From contig NW_020312817.1 in assembly GCF_003265705.1 (NCBI RefSeq), positions 51,931,504 to 51,995,503 on the forward strand: a DNA stretch of 64,000 nucleotides, in the 5' to 3' direction. This DNA is from Callorhinus ursinus (lineage: Eukaryota > Chordata > Mammalia > Carnivora > Otariidae). The notes beneath the pieces are model-generated. The model was not told where the DNA came from, ran no database searches, and saw only the letters and a program-made list of their open reading frames with translations. This document shows, piece by piece, positions 27,371 to 39,770 of this stretch. The position numbers and the translations under genes were made by a program. Every line of letters starts with the position of its first letter. The first letter of the stretch is position 1.

Positions 27371-28332
27371 GCTGCTCAATAACCTATGAAAATATGGGCC
27401 TATAAAAACGGTTTACCAAGCTGAAGAGGTAGAGTTGATTCTTGATGGTAGTTACACATTCTATAAATCACCAAGAACACTGAATTCCTGAATATTAAAC
27501 CATTGCTCTGGGGGAATTTCAGGGTTAGGTTCCTACCAGCCTCTGTCACAACATTTTCATCAACTAATCAACACATAACCTTGTGTCATGTGTGTTTCTC
27601 TTCAAGGATATCTTATTTAATATATACTGTTGATTCATTAACACTGAACTCTCGGTTAGCAGTACTATAACTCATGCCTGAGTGAAGCTTATCTAACATA
27701 TCTTCTCCTAAGGCACAACCCAGCCTTTTTGCACAGAGGAACACCGGACAGCCCTTTGGCACACTCTAGGGGGGCATTTTGAACAACAATATCACATAAA
27801 AAGCACCAAAATGTGACGAACATGACACCAGGTAGACCAAGAAAAGGACACATCTTTACAGGATGACAACTGAAACAAAAAGGCAGACTCACGCTGTTCC
27901 AACTCAGTGGCAACGTGCGTCAGTCATTCCGCACAGTCCGCAAATCATCATGAAAGCCCCATGGGCATTAATTTTAGGATTACAAATAAATTTTAGCGAA
28001 TAGGTGAATTTGCAAATATGGAATCCACGAATAATGAAAACCAACTTAATCTGAATCTAATTTTTTTTCCAGTGGGGGAGAAGGGAGGGTTGGAAGTGTA
28101 AGCAGTAGAGAGAAAAACACACTACTAAGAAATACACACAAATGTTAACAGTGGTTATCTCCAGAGTGATGTGGGGTACAGAAATACGGTTAGGTTTTTT
28201 TAATTTTCCTTGATTTTCTCTTTTTTCCTATTTTTTTAATAATCAATAGGTTTCCTTCTTTCATTCAGAAAGAAAGTTGTTTCAAAGTCTCTCACCCTGC
28301 TCCCCAAGCACCTCTCCTTTCCTTCTCACCAA

Positions 28333-28373
28333 GGTGGGTGGGTGGGTGGGTGTGTGTGTGTGTGTGTGTGTGT
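28333..28373 (+). repeat. (GGGT)n plus (GT)n simple repeat, G-quadruplex motif
   Basis: Four GGG blocks separated by single T bases lie at 28336-28350 and merge into about 11 GT units. This is a textbook G-quadruplex pattern next to a microsatellite. Confidence 0.92.
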
Positions 28374-29989
28374 AAAAATCACGTATGGTTCACATCTTGG
28401 ATAACAGTGCCACCAAGTGTCCATGGGAGGAAGTGCAATGAGGGCCAGGCTAGTGTGAATGGGAACACAGAGGACAAAACCCCAGGACTCCAGATTAGGT
28501 TGTAATGAGAAAAAGTGACACGCGGGCAGGCTGAGGGAGAGGGAGAGGCAGAATGAGACAGGCAGTAAGGGTAGCTGGAGGAGAGAGAGCGTGACACAAA
28601 GATCCGGGGACCATCAGGGAAGTCCAACAGGCTGAAGCTTTCAGAAGGGAAAGTAGGGGGGTGTAGCTTCTTGCAGAAGCCCAGTCACCAATCAGCTTTA
28701 TATAGTCCTTTGCTTTGGCCAGGTCCCCTAACTCCATCACCTCCCACAGACATTTTGACCTACCTAGAAAAACCCCTGGGGCCAGCCAAGGGCAGCTCAG
28801 AACAGAAGACCTTGGGAGATCAAAGTGCCTTCAAGGACCCAGGAGCAGCCAGGAGTGCCGGAGCTCTGAAACTCGGCTCCCAGAAAAGCCATTAAATTTG
28901 AAGGCAGGTCCATGTTGGTTCTCCCCACCATCAAAGCACCCTACCATTTTGGGGAATATGCAATAAAAAAATGAAAACAATCTTGAGACATGACTTTCCC
29001 TACCTGTCAAATTGGGAAATTAATCCCAGTCTTTGGAGGAAGTGTCCCATAAGCCTGTCCAGCCACACCTTCCCACATCCTTCTCACCTTCATTCCTTCG
29101 TTACAATCCCTCCTGAGGCTAGATACAGGGCATCAGACCCCAAGCCCAAGCCCAAACTAACACTGCACTTGGGTAAGGACCTCACATGTGGGTGAGGACC
29201 TGCACTTGGGTGAGGACCCACAGTGAGCATTTACACCTCAGTGTGAGAGAGTTTAAGATCCAAGTTACCTCTACCACATACATTTTCACTGAGACCCTGG
29301 GAGGGAGGAGCCAGCTTGAAGGGGCTCCCAATGGCCAACGTCAGGACAGTTCATACAGCCAACACAGTAATGACTGATTTTTAACACATGGAATTAATAA
29401 AAAGTATTGAGTTCCATAGTAATACTCAAAGGCACTAAGGGAGAGGAAAGCTCTTCTTTCCAGAAAAACACCAACTTATAAAGAGAGAAGGAATGATAAT
29501 GAGAAAATCACCACTTTGCAACCCCAAGTAAATGATTTATTCAGGCAAGGAGGTCACTGGCTGCATAGACCATTAGGTTAAGAAGTTGTTGATATACACA
29601 CAGTGTATATAATAGGATATACACACAGTGCCAAGGTATTGCCCACAGATGCCTTGCAAAGTACAAAAGGGAGCATGCAGTTTGACAAGAGAGAGATCTG
29701 GAGACACCATCTTAAGCAAATGATCAGATAGTCATCACCAGTGATGGGACAATCTCACTCCGTTTCCTGTTGTGATGCAATATGGCGCACACAACATCAC
29801 CTACAACACATTCTTGCTGAAATACTGAATCTGAAGGGAATCTAGTCTCAAGAACTAATTTCCAGTTTATAGGAAATGCGGGGACTAGAGAAGCAAGGTA
29901 AACACCACCAGAAGGAATCCAACAAATCCAGAACATGGACAAATGGTCTGGGCTCTTCAAAAAGTCAAGGGGTGAGAACAATTGTTGGG

Positions 29990-30460
29990 GTGGGTGGGGA
30001 AGGTCAGGAGGGGCTGTTACAGAAGAGACTAAAGAGGCCTAAGGACCAAATGCACAGCATGAATTCTAGTTGGGTCTTAGATCAGCACAAAATTAAGCCA
30101 TCTCCAAAGGACATTTTGGGGATAGTCAGAGAAAATTTATATGAGCCAGAATCTGCTAATATTAGGGAATGACTGTTAATCTCATAGATGTGATAATGTT
30201 AATGCAGTTGCAAAGAATTTTCTTCTTCTTGGGATTTTTGTTGAAGCCTTTAGGAATAAAGTCTGCAACTAGGTTTCAAATGATTCAGGCAGGAAAAAAA
30301 AAGTATCTATATATAGAAAGTAAATGCAATAAAATGTTAGCAGTTGCACTTCATCTAAGTGGAGGTCATACCAGTGGGTGGGGTGTTCATTGAAAAACTC
30401 TTCTAACTTTTCTTGATATTTTAAAATATTCAAAATGAAGAGTCATAAAAAATGTCTATT
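29990..30460 (+). mobile_element. L1 LINE 3' UTR fragment
   Basis: The order GAATGACTGTTAATCTCATA, CAAATGATTCAGGCAGG, GTGGGTGGGGTGTTCATTG and AATATTCAAAATGAAGAG follows the 3' UTR of older mammalian L1 families. Confidence 0.6.
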
Positions 30461-31637
30461 ACCTGTACATAGGGGAAAAACTGGAAAGACAGGCACCAAA
30501 AAACAAACTTGGTATGATGCTTTAGGGGTAATTCTATTTACTTTTTTCTGTAATTTTCAAAATGGCTTAGTAAAAGCCATTTTGCCATACTGATGTGCAT
30601 CAGTAATAAAAGAAGCAAAAAAAAAAACAAAAGGTGGGGAGTGAGTCTGGGCATCAGAGAGGATACCCCGCTCTCCCCCTACCCCACCCCCAACTCTGGG
30701 CCTGCCTCCCTTGGTGGGATGGGCTGGTAGATGCCCCTCCTTTTCAAAATGAATCTAAGAAAAGATTAAGTGAAAGGAAAATTGCAAAAAGCTATATGAA
30801 TGGGAACCCACACCACCTCCACCACACCCTCAGCTTTTAGTGTTTATTGCAAATTTTTAAAACTTCTCTCCAGTTGTCCTGTGGGTTGTCTTCCCCCTTC
30901 CTACCTCTGCCTGGGGAGCGAAGGGGGAGCCGGCTGGGGACGCCCACCCTCCGGCCACCCAGCTCAGATTCTCAGCCCTTCTGCCCTGCCCAGTTCCAAT
31001 TTTCCTGTCAACCTCCAAGCCATCTGACTCAACTCTCCCAGCCCCGGTTCTGTGGCAGGTGGCACTCTCCGCAAGGTTGGCACAACCTCAGGGGGCCCTG
31101 ACCCCACCTTTGGCAACTCCCTGCGGTCAGACACATCTAAGAGGCACCCCCTCCCCAGGGGGTTCTGGGAGCGGCAGGAAGGGGGGGCAGTCTGCGCCCA
31201 CCTGATCTGTCATTTTCCCACCATTTCCACCACAGTCTCTGCTTTGAGGTTATGGACTAAATAAGACGGGGTTCTTGCCCACAAGTCGGAGAAACAGATG
31301 CTAACAAGTACCGGAATGGAATGGAAAACCGGCTAAAAGAGGGCCTAGGTCACGGTGGAGTGCCGAGGACTACACTAGTGCCTCAGGCCCGCGGGGGTAG
31401 GCAAGCTGGACACCGAAAGATGCTGGACTCTTCGGGGAGGGGGCAGGAAGGGCACAGGCACGGGCAAAGGCTGGAGGGGTGACCGCGAAGGGAAAGAAGA
31501 GGCAGGGCAGACGAGAGGACACAAGGCTGCCCTGTGAGCTGTGCAGTTTCTACGCACACAGGGGTGCGGGGAGGGAGCCCCGCGGCTGAAACCCCGCCCA
31601 ACCCAGCGCTCCGAGCCGGGGCTGCAGAGCTGCATGT

Positions 31638-31654
31638 CCCCGGCAGGGGGCGCC
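31638..31654 (+). promoter_or_regulatory. CTCF-like binding motif
   Basis: The plus strand reads CCCCGGCAGGGGGCGCC, matching the CTCF core CC-G-G-C-AGGGGGCGC. It sits in a CpG-containing block (31330-31700) that is not repeat-derived. Confidence 0.55.
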
Positions 31655-32038
31655 ATTTTCTCGCACAAATTCCTAAGCGCTGACTTCGGCCGGATTATGC
31701 GGTTTGAACTTCATTGTACAGAGTTGTTTTAGGCTAATTATTCTGGGACCTTTTATGGGGACAACCCAGAGAAAAGAATGAACCCAAGGCTGCTGTGTGG
31801 TCTTGGGAAGAGATGACAGTGGGCAGAGGGGAGGGGAGGGCCTTGGGACATGCTTGAAATCAAAAGCAGGGGTGGCATGTTTGATGTAAGGAGGTCAAAA
31901 GAGGGAAGAATCGAAGCAGGCCCGCGTTTTCTGCCTTTGACTGTGGCACCTGGTTAGGATGGAGGCTCCTGGAAGTGGGGCAGTGGGGCAGATGAGTCTA
32001 CTACAGGGCCCAAGGGGCAGCAGACAGATGCACGGAGG

Positions 32039-32039
<1 letters not shown>

Positions 32040-32083
<44 letters not shown>
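32040..32083. repeat. Poly-G run abutting the assembly gap
   Basis: Forty-four consecutive G bases run directly into the N block. The true length is unknown; it may be partly a sequencing or assembly artefact. Confidence 0.9.
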
Positions 32084-32183
32084 NNNNNNNNNNNNNNNNN
32101 NNNNNNNNNNNNNNNNNNNNNNNNNNNNNNNNNNNNNNNNNNNNNNNNNNNNNNNNNNNNNNNNNNNNNNNNNNNNNNNNNNN
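32084..32183. other. Assembly gap (100 N)
   Basis: Exactly 100 N bases suggest a placeholder for a gap of unknown size within DYSF intron 13. No exon is missing on account of it, since exons 13 and 14 join in phase 0 with the expected sequence. Confidence 0.97.
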
Positions 32184-32825
32184 AGGTCTGGGGCTGAAGG
32201 GGGTTGGGAGTGAAACAGCTGTGGGAGTCCTCTGCGAAGAGGTAAGGCTGAAGCCTGAAGCCAGAGAGAGCCTGTTGGGCAGGCAGAGGAGGCTGGGGAG
32301 GGCCTGCCTGCCTGGGGGGCTGGAGGGAGGGGGCCCACAGAAGCCACAGCAACAGCCCTCCCTCTGGGCAGAAAGGGGGGCTGCAAGGAAGAGAGGTATG
32401 AGTCATCCCCAGGGCTCCCACGGAGTGGACTTTCCCCACTCAACTCCTGCCACAACTTTTTAAAAATAATCATTATGTTTCTGTCGCTTTTTTTAAGTTT
32501 CCCTATCTTTATGTCACATCTGGTTTCCATGCTAGTGCTTAATTTTCCCCCACTCTTCTTTCTATCCACTGTCTGTCTGTCCTCCCTGTGTCTCTCACCT
32601 ATGTGTCTGTCCCAGATACCCCAAGCCGACCTGGATAGCCAGGCCTGGGTGAGTGTCTCACTGTGCGTCCCCCAATCAGCCCCCACCCCGTGCACCTTCT
32701 GATAGGCCGCACCAAGGGTAGCCTGTGTGCGCCTCACATTGTCCTTTACTCCGCTCAGCACCCATCCACGGGGACACCCAGCAGTCACCCTCCCGAGACA
32801 ACCCTCCTGCTTCCTTACTCCTTAC

Positions 32826-32929
32826 CATTTTCCCTGCAAAGCTGACTTCCATGAAGGGATCCACCAAGTTCTTCTTGTTACTGTCAAAGCCAAAGATCTG
32901 CTTCACATTGTCCATCACGGCATCATCCA
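32826..32929 (-). CDS. DYSF: DYSF exon 13 (C2C, calcium loop 1)
   Basis: This 104-base exon completes a methionine codon and ends in phase 0 at AGKM, about human residues 394-428. The translation [20 protein letters not shown] then [14 protein letters not shown] spans calcium loop 1 of C2C with its acidic DD and the DP before the next strand. The acceptor is TCTCCCTAG and the donor is GTAAGG. A recalled human V is M here (DPFMEV). The neighbouring intron 13 contains an assembly gap, but the gap is about 640 bases away and does not touch the exon. Confidence 0.97.
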
Positions 32930-33574
32930 CTAGGGAGAACACGCTGGTCAGTGCTCGCCGGCTGTCCAACCTCCAAAACCTCACTTTCCACCTACCTGTC
33001 TCCAGAGAGTCTTGGGACTCCCTGAGAGAGACGCTGTGGCATCCCCTCAGCCTGGGGACTCCCAGAACAGAGCCCCTGAGGGCATGCCCTGCTCCTTTGC
33101 CCTGCCCAAACAGCTTTGTTCACTGACCCCTGCTCTCAATGGGTTTCAGAACAGATCCACCAGATGACTGATGGATTGATGGATTTGATTAGCAATCTAC
33201 GTCACTAAGGGCAGTTAACAATCCAGGAAAGGACTGGAAGGTGTTATAATAATATCCCATTATTGACGCCTATTTGACATTTCCTTTATGTCCATTAGCA
33301 CAGTGACTGACCTGATGTAAACCAATAAGTCAATTCTGGTTTGTTTGGGTTTTTGTTTTTGTTTTATTTTTTTCTACAAAAAATATATATATTAGGATTA
33401 GATATTTAGAAATCTAGGGAAAAAAAAACCAATAGTCCAATATATCCCAGATGTATAATATTAGAGTAAAAAATATTATGATATAAATTTTGATTTGGCT
33501 TTTAAGTATGATTTTACAATTCTTTGTGTTGCATTTAAGTTGGCATTTTACATAAATGTAAAATATATAGGTTC

Positions 33575-33640
33575 GGGGACACCTGGCTGGCTCAGTCAGT
33601 AGGGCACATGACTGGTGGAGCTTAAAAAAATTAAAAAAAA
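33575..33640 (+). mobile_element. Truncated carnivore SINE
   Basis: GGGGACACCTGGCTGGCTCA is the tRNA-derived head of a Can-SINE; the body is lost after about 50 bases and only an A-rich tail follows. Confidence 0.7.
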
Positions 33641-33761
33641 AAAATATATGTATATATATATATATATATGTAGGATGCCAGTTACAGTTAGTACATTCAT
33701 TAAAATCCCAAGATAAGTCAAAAATAAAATGAGAAACTTTGAGGAAAAAGTATATATATTT

Positions 33762-33870
33762 TTTTAAATATTCTATTTTTAAGCAATCTCCACACCCAAC
33801 ATGGGACTCGAACTCACAACCCTAAGATCAAGAGTCACATGCTCTACTGACTGAGCCAGCCAGGTACCCT
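33762..33870 (-). mobile_element. Carnivore SINE, older type, reverse
   Basis: Read on the minus strand it begins AGGGTACCTGGCTGGCTCAG and continues with GGGTTGTGAGTTCGAGTCCC, keeping the tRNA B-box-like GGTTCGAGTCC pattern, then an A-rich tail. Confidence 0.85.
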
Positions 33871-33879
33871 GTGAAAAAA

Positions 33880-34045
33880 AATTTTTTTAATTTTTTTATT
33901 AACATATAATGTATTATTTGTTTCAGGGGTCCAGGTCTGTGATTCATCAGTCTTAGACAATTCACAGCGCTCACCATTGTACATACCCTCCCCAATGTCC
34001 ATCACCCAGCCACCCCATCCCTCCCACCCTCCTCCACTTTTTGTT
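33880..34045 (-). mobile_element. L1 LINE 3' UTR end, carnivore type
   Basis: On the minus strand GGATGGGGTGGCTGGGTGAT is followed by GCGCTGTGAATTGTCTAAGA and CATTATATGTTAAT plus poly-A, the typical 3' terminus of carnivore L1 copies. An intact SINE lies next to it. Confidence 0.85.
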
Positions 34046-34070
34046 TGGTTTGTTTTTTTTTTTATTTTTA

Positions 34071-34272
34071 GGGGCAGCTGGGTGACTCAGTTGGTTAAAC
34101 GTCTGCCTTCGGCTCAGGTCATGATCCCAGGGTCCTGGGATCCAGCCCCTCATGGGGCTCCCTGTCCAGCAGGGAGCCTGCTTCTCCCTCTCCCAGTCCC
34201 CCTGCTTATGCTCTCTCTCTCTCTCTCTCTCTCTCTGTCAAATGAATAAATAAAATCTTTTTTTAAAAAAAG
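34071..34272 (+). mobile_element. Carnivore SINE (Can-SINE)
   Basis: A tRNA-like head (GGGGCAGCTGGGTGACTCAG), GGTCATGATCCCAGGGTCCT, a (CT)n tract and an AATAAAATC tail give a near full-length copy. Confidence 0.93.
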
Positions 34273-34920
34273 AATTTTTAGCCTATGCTGCTCCAAATCA
34301 ATATCTTCCTGAATTAGCCATATTATGTATAAATGTATATACAGATAGATGGATATGTGCATATGTGTATTTATGGCATGTATAGATATCTATGTGTATA
34401 TGAATGAGGGGAGGGGACAGTTACAGATTATATACCAGCTGCTGTCTACATGAATACAAAGATAACAACAATTAGCAAATATTTATGTCCTATTTACCCA
34501 CCTATTTCATTTGTTGTAGAGAATTAAATATCAAGCACATTCACCTTGAACAAAGCAAACATTTCTATTTCCCCAGCCCCCTGTGGGAGCTCACCAACCT
34601 CCCTTCTGCATAGTTTCAACCAATAAATGAAGAATGTTATTAAGCATGTATTTTAATGTCCATTTAATAACCATTACTTTCTCAAGGGTTCTCCCCCATG
34701 ATTTGGGTACAATTAAGCTTGCACAGAAGGAAGGCATTTCTTTTGAGTCATTAGTCAAAGGGGTGAGCAAAACCTCAAATAATTAGCCTTATGCAAAACT
34801 TATAAACAGGGACCTAAGTTGCAAATGCTCTCACTGACTCTGCTATGAACAGAAACACTTGATTAAGCTAATACATGCTTCAAAACAGGGGCTCACCCTT
34901 TAAAAACGTGTATGAGCCCT

Positions 34921-35030
34921 ATTCCAAACCCAGTCAAATGTGAAACACTGGGGGAGGGGCCCCGGCATCTGTACACCTTTAAAGGTCCCCAGGTGGTTCT
35001 AATGTGCAGCCCAGATTGAGACCCACAGCT
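34921..35030 (+). mobile_element. MER20-like hAT fragment
   Basis: GGGGCCCCGGCATCTGTACA, TCCCCAGGTGGTTCTAATGT and GCAGCCCAGATTGAGA match the right half of MER20. The left end is degraded. Confidence 0.6.
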
Positions 35031-35403
35031 CTAAAATATTCAGCATAATTCCTCCAGCATTTACTGAACCCAAAGGATGGGGCCAGTGCAGGGCCAGTCA
35101 CTGGGAGAAACCAGGCAGGGGCCACCCTGTCTCTCTTGGGAAAATGAGGACATGGCCACAGCAACAGTGACCCACTGCCCCAGTTGGTCAGGGACGGAGG
35201 GGTCTCCCAGGATGGGGGGCTTGTGGTGTTGAAACCGGGACAGTCCCAGGCAAACTGGCATGATGGCTCACCAAGCGGATGGATGTTTTTCATCTGTGGA
35301 GACACTGAGCCCTTCCACCATCTAGTGACTTATTCCCCAGCCCAGGGGCCCCGCTCCCAAGCTCAATCTTGGGCCTCCAACCCAGGGAGGACACCAGACT
35401 CAC

Positions 35404-35530
35404 TCTGCGGTAGGTCCTCAGCTCTGAAGACCTTCAGGCAGAAGTGGGCTCCCCGAAGTGCCACGCCAGTTGGCCTGAGCAGATTGTTCTCAATGTCCTC
35501 CTTGTCTTCAGAGGGGTCCTTTCTGTCCAG
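35404..35530 (-). CDS. DYSF: DYSF exon 12 (FerI end, C2C start)
   Basis: This 127-base exon starts in phase 0 and ends with the first base of a methionine codon, about human residues 352-394. The acidic segment [20 protein letters not shown] is followed by [16 protein letters not shown], the first strand and loop of C2C. The acceptor is GCATTGTAG and the donor is GTGAGT. The first part belongs to the FerI linker between C2B and C2C. The domain borders are approximate and come from family knowledge. Confidence 0.97.
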
Positions 35531-38500
35531 CTACAATGCAACCAAATATGATTCCTTAAAGAGTTCATTAGCACAATATCTTCCCTTCTTCAACCAAGAC
35601 CCCTTAAATGGTGCATTTTGAAGAAAGGTAGATCTCGCCTTGCTGCTTACTAAGGTGTGATCTCAGGCAGGTCCCTCTCCCTGAGACTCTGCTTCCTGAT
35701 CTGGACAATGGAAAGAGTAACACCAACCTTGCAGACTGCTGGGCAAATCAACTTCAATAATGTACAAATGCATATGGCAGGCATTCAAGAATCCTGGTCT
35801 TCTCCCTGCTCCCCCATTAACAAGCGTGCAGAAGTGACATGTCTTCAATAACATGTGTTCATTCACTCGACAAGTGTTCAGTGTCAGTGAGTGGCGACTG
35901 GGTTATGCTGAAGGGGGAGGGATGCAGCAGTGAACAAGGTAGACAGACGTCCTGCCCCCACAGAGCTCACTGTCTCACAGCGAAAGCCCACCTTTAAGCA
36001 AGCGCGTATTCTGCCATTCCACTGGCTGCAATACAGACCCGAAGGTAGTTATGGCAGCAACCATCTTGACCCATGAGATGGAAGCCGCCTGATGAAGACA
36101 GAGGGGCGAAGACCAGGAGCCTGGGTCTCTGGTCATTGTGGGAGCATGGTGCAGGCTCTGGACTGCCTCCCCAGGGATTTATGAGGGAGAGAAACATACT
36201 TCTATCCTCCTTAATGCTTATTATTCAGGGCACCTTTGTTAGAGCAGCTGAACCTATATCTTAATTCACACAGGGGCCCAAGGGAGATGTGAGGGGAGAG
36301 CGACCTCGAACTCTGATCTTGGGATGGAGGCAGAAGCATGCTCTGAGGTGGTCATGCCAACAAGACTGACCAACCACTTGCATGTGGACTGACGGATGTG
36401 GGACTGAGGGATGAGGAATGAAATTAGGCCTCTTGCTCAGGAGATTGAGTGGATGACAGTGTCATTTCCTAAGATGTCACCTACCACAAGATGGGAGAAG
36501 CTGTGAGGAGCGGGCAGCGGATGATCCTAGGTTTTCATATGTTAAGTTAGAGGGGCCTAAGGGACATGTTCATGTGGCTTTATTACAAAGCAACTGAAAC
36601 TGAGTGTCTGGAGCCCTGACAATCCAAGCTGGAGATGAGCAATTTAGGAGTCTCAGGTGGACAGAGATGGGCTCCTCGAAAGTGAGGGTCAAGGACGCAG
36701 CATAGAGGCAAGCAAGGGAATTTTATTGAGCCACTGAATTTGAAGGATCCATATTTTTTAAAAAAGGAGAAAGAATCAGGAGAATCACCAAAGCTAAGGG
36801 AGAAGAGAGTTTGAAATAAGCCATGGGCTCTGGAATCAAAGGCTGTGGAGGAACAGAGAGGATGGAGAAGACAGAAGAGCCCCTGGAGGTTGGCAATGGT
36901 GACCCCCCAGCACGTGGTTCCAGGGAAGGAAGGTGGCAGGAATCCTCGTGAAGAGGAGGAATGAGCAGCCAGTAGAGGAGTACAGAAGGGCAACCGGATG
37001 TGCTCCCTGACAAAGCTGGTCATGCCCGGGAGCAAGCTGCAAGTAGCTTGGAGAAGAGGAGTGGGGAGGAATGAGTAAAGTGGGCGAGGGTATTTGAAGG
37101 TAGGGAAATCTTGAGCCTGGTACGGACCTAAGGGCCGAAGAGAAGACACCGGGGAAGAGCAGGGGGAACGAGATGGTGGAGGACTGGAGCCCAAGGGAGA
37201 GGAGGCAGGAAGATGGGGAAGGGAGGGAAGACAGATGAAGTCAGGAATGAGGACCAAAGGAGCTTCAGGAGCTCACATCGTTCACCACCGTGCAGCTCTG
37301 CCTGTCTCAGGCGGCGGAGGTTGAGGCTTAGGAAAGACAGCAAAGTCTGGAAACAGCCACTGTGGTGAATGGGAAAAGGAGTAAACCACACCCAAGGAAA
37401 AGAAGAGGTTGATAGCACCCATGTTCATCTAGCCAGCACCTCCAGGTGACTTCTGCCTCCGAAACTGACCAAGGAGCAGTGTAGACAGTGGGGGTGGGGG
37501 GGGGTCATGAGGTGTGGCAGGAGACGCCTGCTATGGAACCAGTAAGCACATGGGGAGAGCTGTGATGGAGGATGGGGTCTAGGCCGGAGGAGGGGAGAGC
37601 ATGGCAGGAGGGCACTACTGGATCGCGGAAACCAACGGGGGGCGGGGGGGGCTGTAACGCCAGGGAGGAAGGACTGTCATTCAGCAGGGGCGAGGGAGGA
37701 AAAAGGCAGAGAGTGGTAGAGAGAGGGATTTCTGAGCTCAGGGTCTCAAAGGAAATGAAATCAGATGTCGGTGGCTGATGTGTCACATCTCAGGACAATG
37801 GCGAAGATCAGAATCTGCAAGGAGGGTCGCCCCTGGACCAGCTCCGCCTGAGGCAGGGGTAGGTAACAACAGCCCAGAAGAGGGAGAAACAACCAGCAAA
37901 GCGGCCTTTAAAGGAGGCAGCGCTGAAGTTGGGAAGAGCTGACGGCCAGGAGGCTGCAGTGGGAAGCTGCTCCTCCCATTCCAGAACCCACGGGGAGTCG
38001 GGGAAGAAAGTAGGGGCTTCTGTCTCAGTTGGTTTCAAAAGAAGTGGCTTCGTCAGGAAAAAGCAATGTTCCAATTAAGAGGAAGAAGAGGAAGAAATGT
38101 TTTAGAAAAGGGTAATAGACTCAGAGATGCCACGAGAAGGAGCAAGATGGCGCCATGTCTGGAAAGACATGCTACAGAAGGACGGGACAGGACTACACGG
38201 GACGGGAGAGAGGGACAGGTGCCTTTGGGTGGGGCTCGTCTAGTGGAGCTCCATCAGCCCCCTGCACAACACAGAACCCTGGGCTCTCCATCCCCTAACG
38301 CTCTCCACTGTGGCTTCCCGGGCCCTTGTCATCAGCCAACTCCTATTCCTGTCACCATCACAGAACTTGCCCTCTGCCTCCCACCGCTCTTTCCCCCCAG
38401 TTTCCCTACTTTTGCCTCTCCCTCTCCTGGCCATCTCAGGCTGGGAAGAGAAGGCCACACCTTGCACCTGCACCCACCATCACTCCACCATGTCTTTTAT

Positions 38501-39399
38501 CTGTTAGTCCCCATCACCCATATGTGCCACTCTCTCCCCTGGTTCTCACTGATACCATCCACCAAGCCGAGGGCACATGCTCACCCTTCCTTCATGACTT
38601 CAGCACCTGCCTCACCACTTGCCTATTTGATTTCCAATTCTCCCATAAGATAGTCAACATCCATGTGGTCAAGCCATTCGCCAACACGGTTCCCTTCCTC
38701 CACCAGCAGCTCCTTAATCTCCCCTCCCCTTCCGCTGCTAGAGGCATGGCCACATCTGGAACCTCCAGCCATTCAGAACCATTCCTCTAGCAGAACCTTG
38801 ACCGTTGAAACCCTTCTCCAAAGACAGCTTGCAATCTATCTGCCTCCTCCAACCTCCCACTCACACAGAGCGGGGCTCCCAACACAGCCTGGCACACAGC
38901 AGGAGCTCAATAAATGTGCATTCCCCAGCCCTTCCCTATTCTCTATCCCCTTCACCAGCTCTGAGCCTTGCACCCTTGCACCCTCCCCACCCAGCACCAC
39001 CAGCCATGTCCCGATGCCCAGGCTACCTCAGCCCTGGGCTTCCGCTGGTCCTGCCCTCCCCATGCCCAACGCCTCTGCTATCCACCAGTCTGCTTCCAGG
39101 CCACTGAGTATAATGAGACTCTACCACAAAGCTGCCAACCCAGAGTAGGCACTCTTGTGTCTGCTCAGAAATCCTTCCGCTTACCTGGAATTAACCCTTC
39201 ATTCCTCTCCCACGGCTATTCCCAACCTTCTCTCTTCCTGCCAAACATACAAAGATGCTGACACCTCCCCAGGTCTGCACGCCTTTCTCATTCTTCCCAC
39301 CTCCAACTTGAACTTGACTTACTGGTGTGTAAAGATGATAATAATGGTAAATTCTCAGGGATAAAATTCAGGTTGAAGTAGAATATAGAGAATGATCTC

Positions 39400-39768
39400 A
39401 CTTTTGCAAAAAAAGAAAAATATACAACAGCTCTGTGGTTGCCAGAGGTGGGGGAGAGGGGGGCAGAGGAAGGGGGTGAACATGTACAAACTTCCGGTGA
39501 TCAGATAAGTAAGTCACGAGGATGTAATGCACAGCACGGAGACTCTAGTTAATAATACTCTATTGCATGTTTGAAAGTTACTGAGAGAATAGATCGTAAA
39601 CGTTTGAAACTACATAACTAGACTTGTTAAACTACATGTTAACTAGACTTACTGTGATGATCATTTCACAATGTATACAAATAATGAATCGTTATGTTTT
39701 ATGCCTGAAACTAACATAATGTTATATGTCAATTATATCTCAATTTTAAAAAGCAATAAAAAAAATAG
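39400..39768 (+). mobile_element. L1 LINE 3' UTR fragment
   Basis: GTGGTTGCCAGAGGTGGGGG, CTCTAGTTAATAATACTC and TGCCTGAAACTAACATAATG followed by TCAATTATATCTCAATTTTA match the 3' end of L1. Confidence 0.85.
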
Positions 39769-39770
39769 AT

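Larger units (their letters stand above)
25544..32825 (-). other. DYSF: DYSF intron 13
   Basis: This 7.3 kb intron has a 23-base G run (25763-25785), L1 fragments (26660-27370, 28125-28260, 29990-30460), a GGGT/GT repeat at 28333-28373, a GC-rich block with a CTCF-like site (30880-31700) and an assembly gap (32084-32183). The part at 27470-28060 looks repeat-derived, but I cannot name its family. Confidence 0.85.
32930..35403 (-). other. DYSF: DYSF intron 12
   Basis: This 2.5 kb intron contains two truncated SINEs facing each other, an L1 3' end and an intact SINE (33575-34272), a (TA)n stretch near 33645-33670, an AT-rich conserved-looking part (34600-34880) and a MER20-like fragment (34921-35030). 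Confidence 0.85.

Noticed and set aside
31895..32788. Minus-strand open frame of 297 codons
   Set aside because: It runs through the N gap and a homopolymer that translates as polyproline; the frame is artificial.
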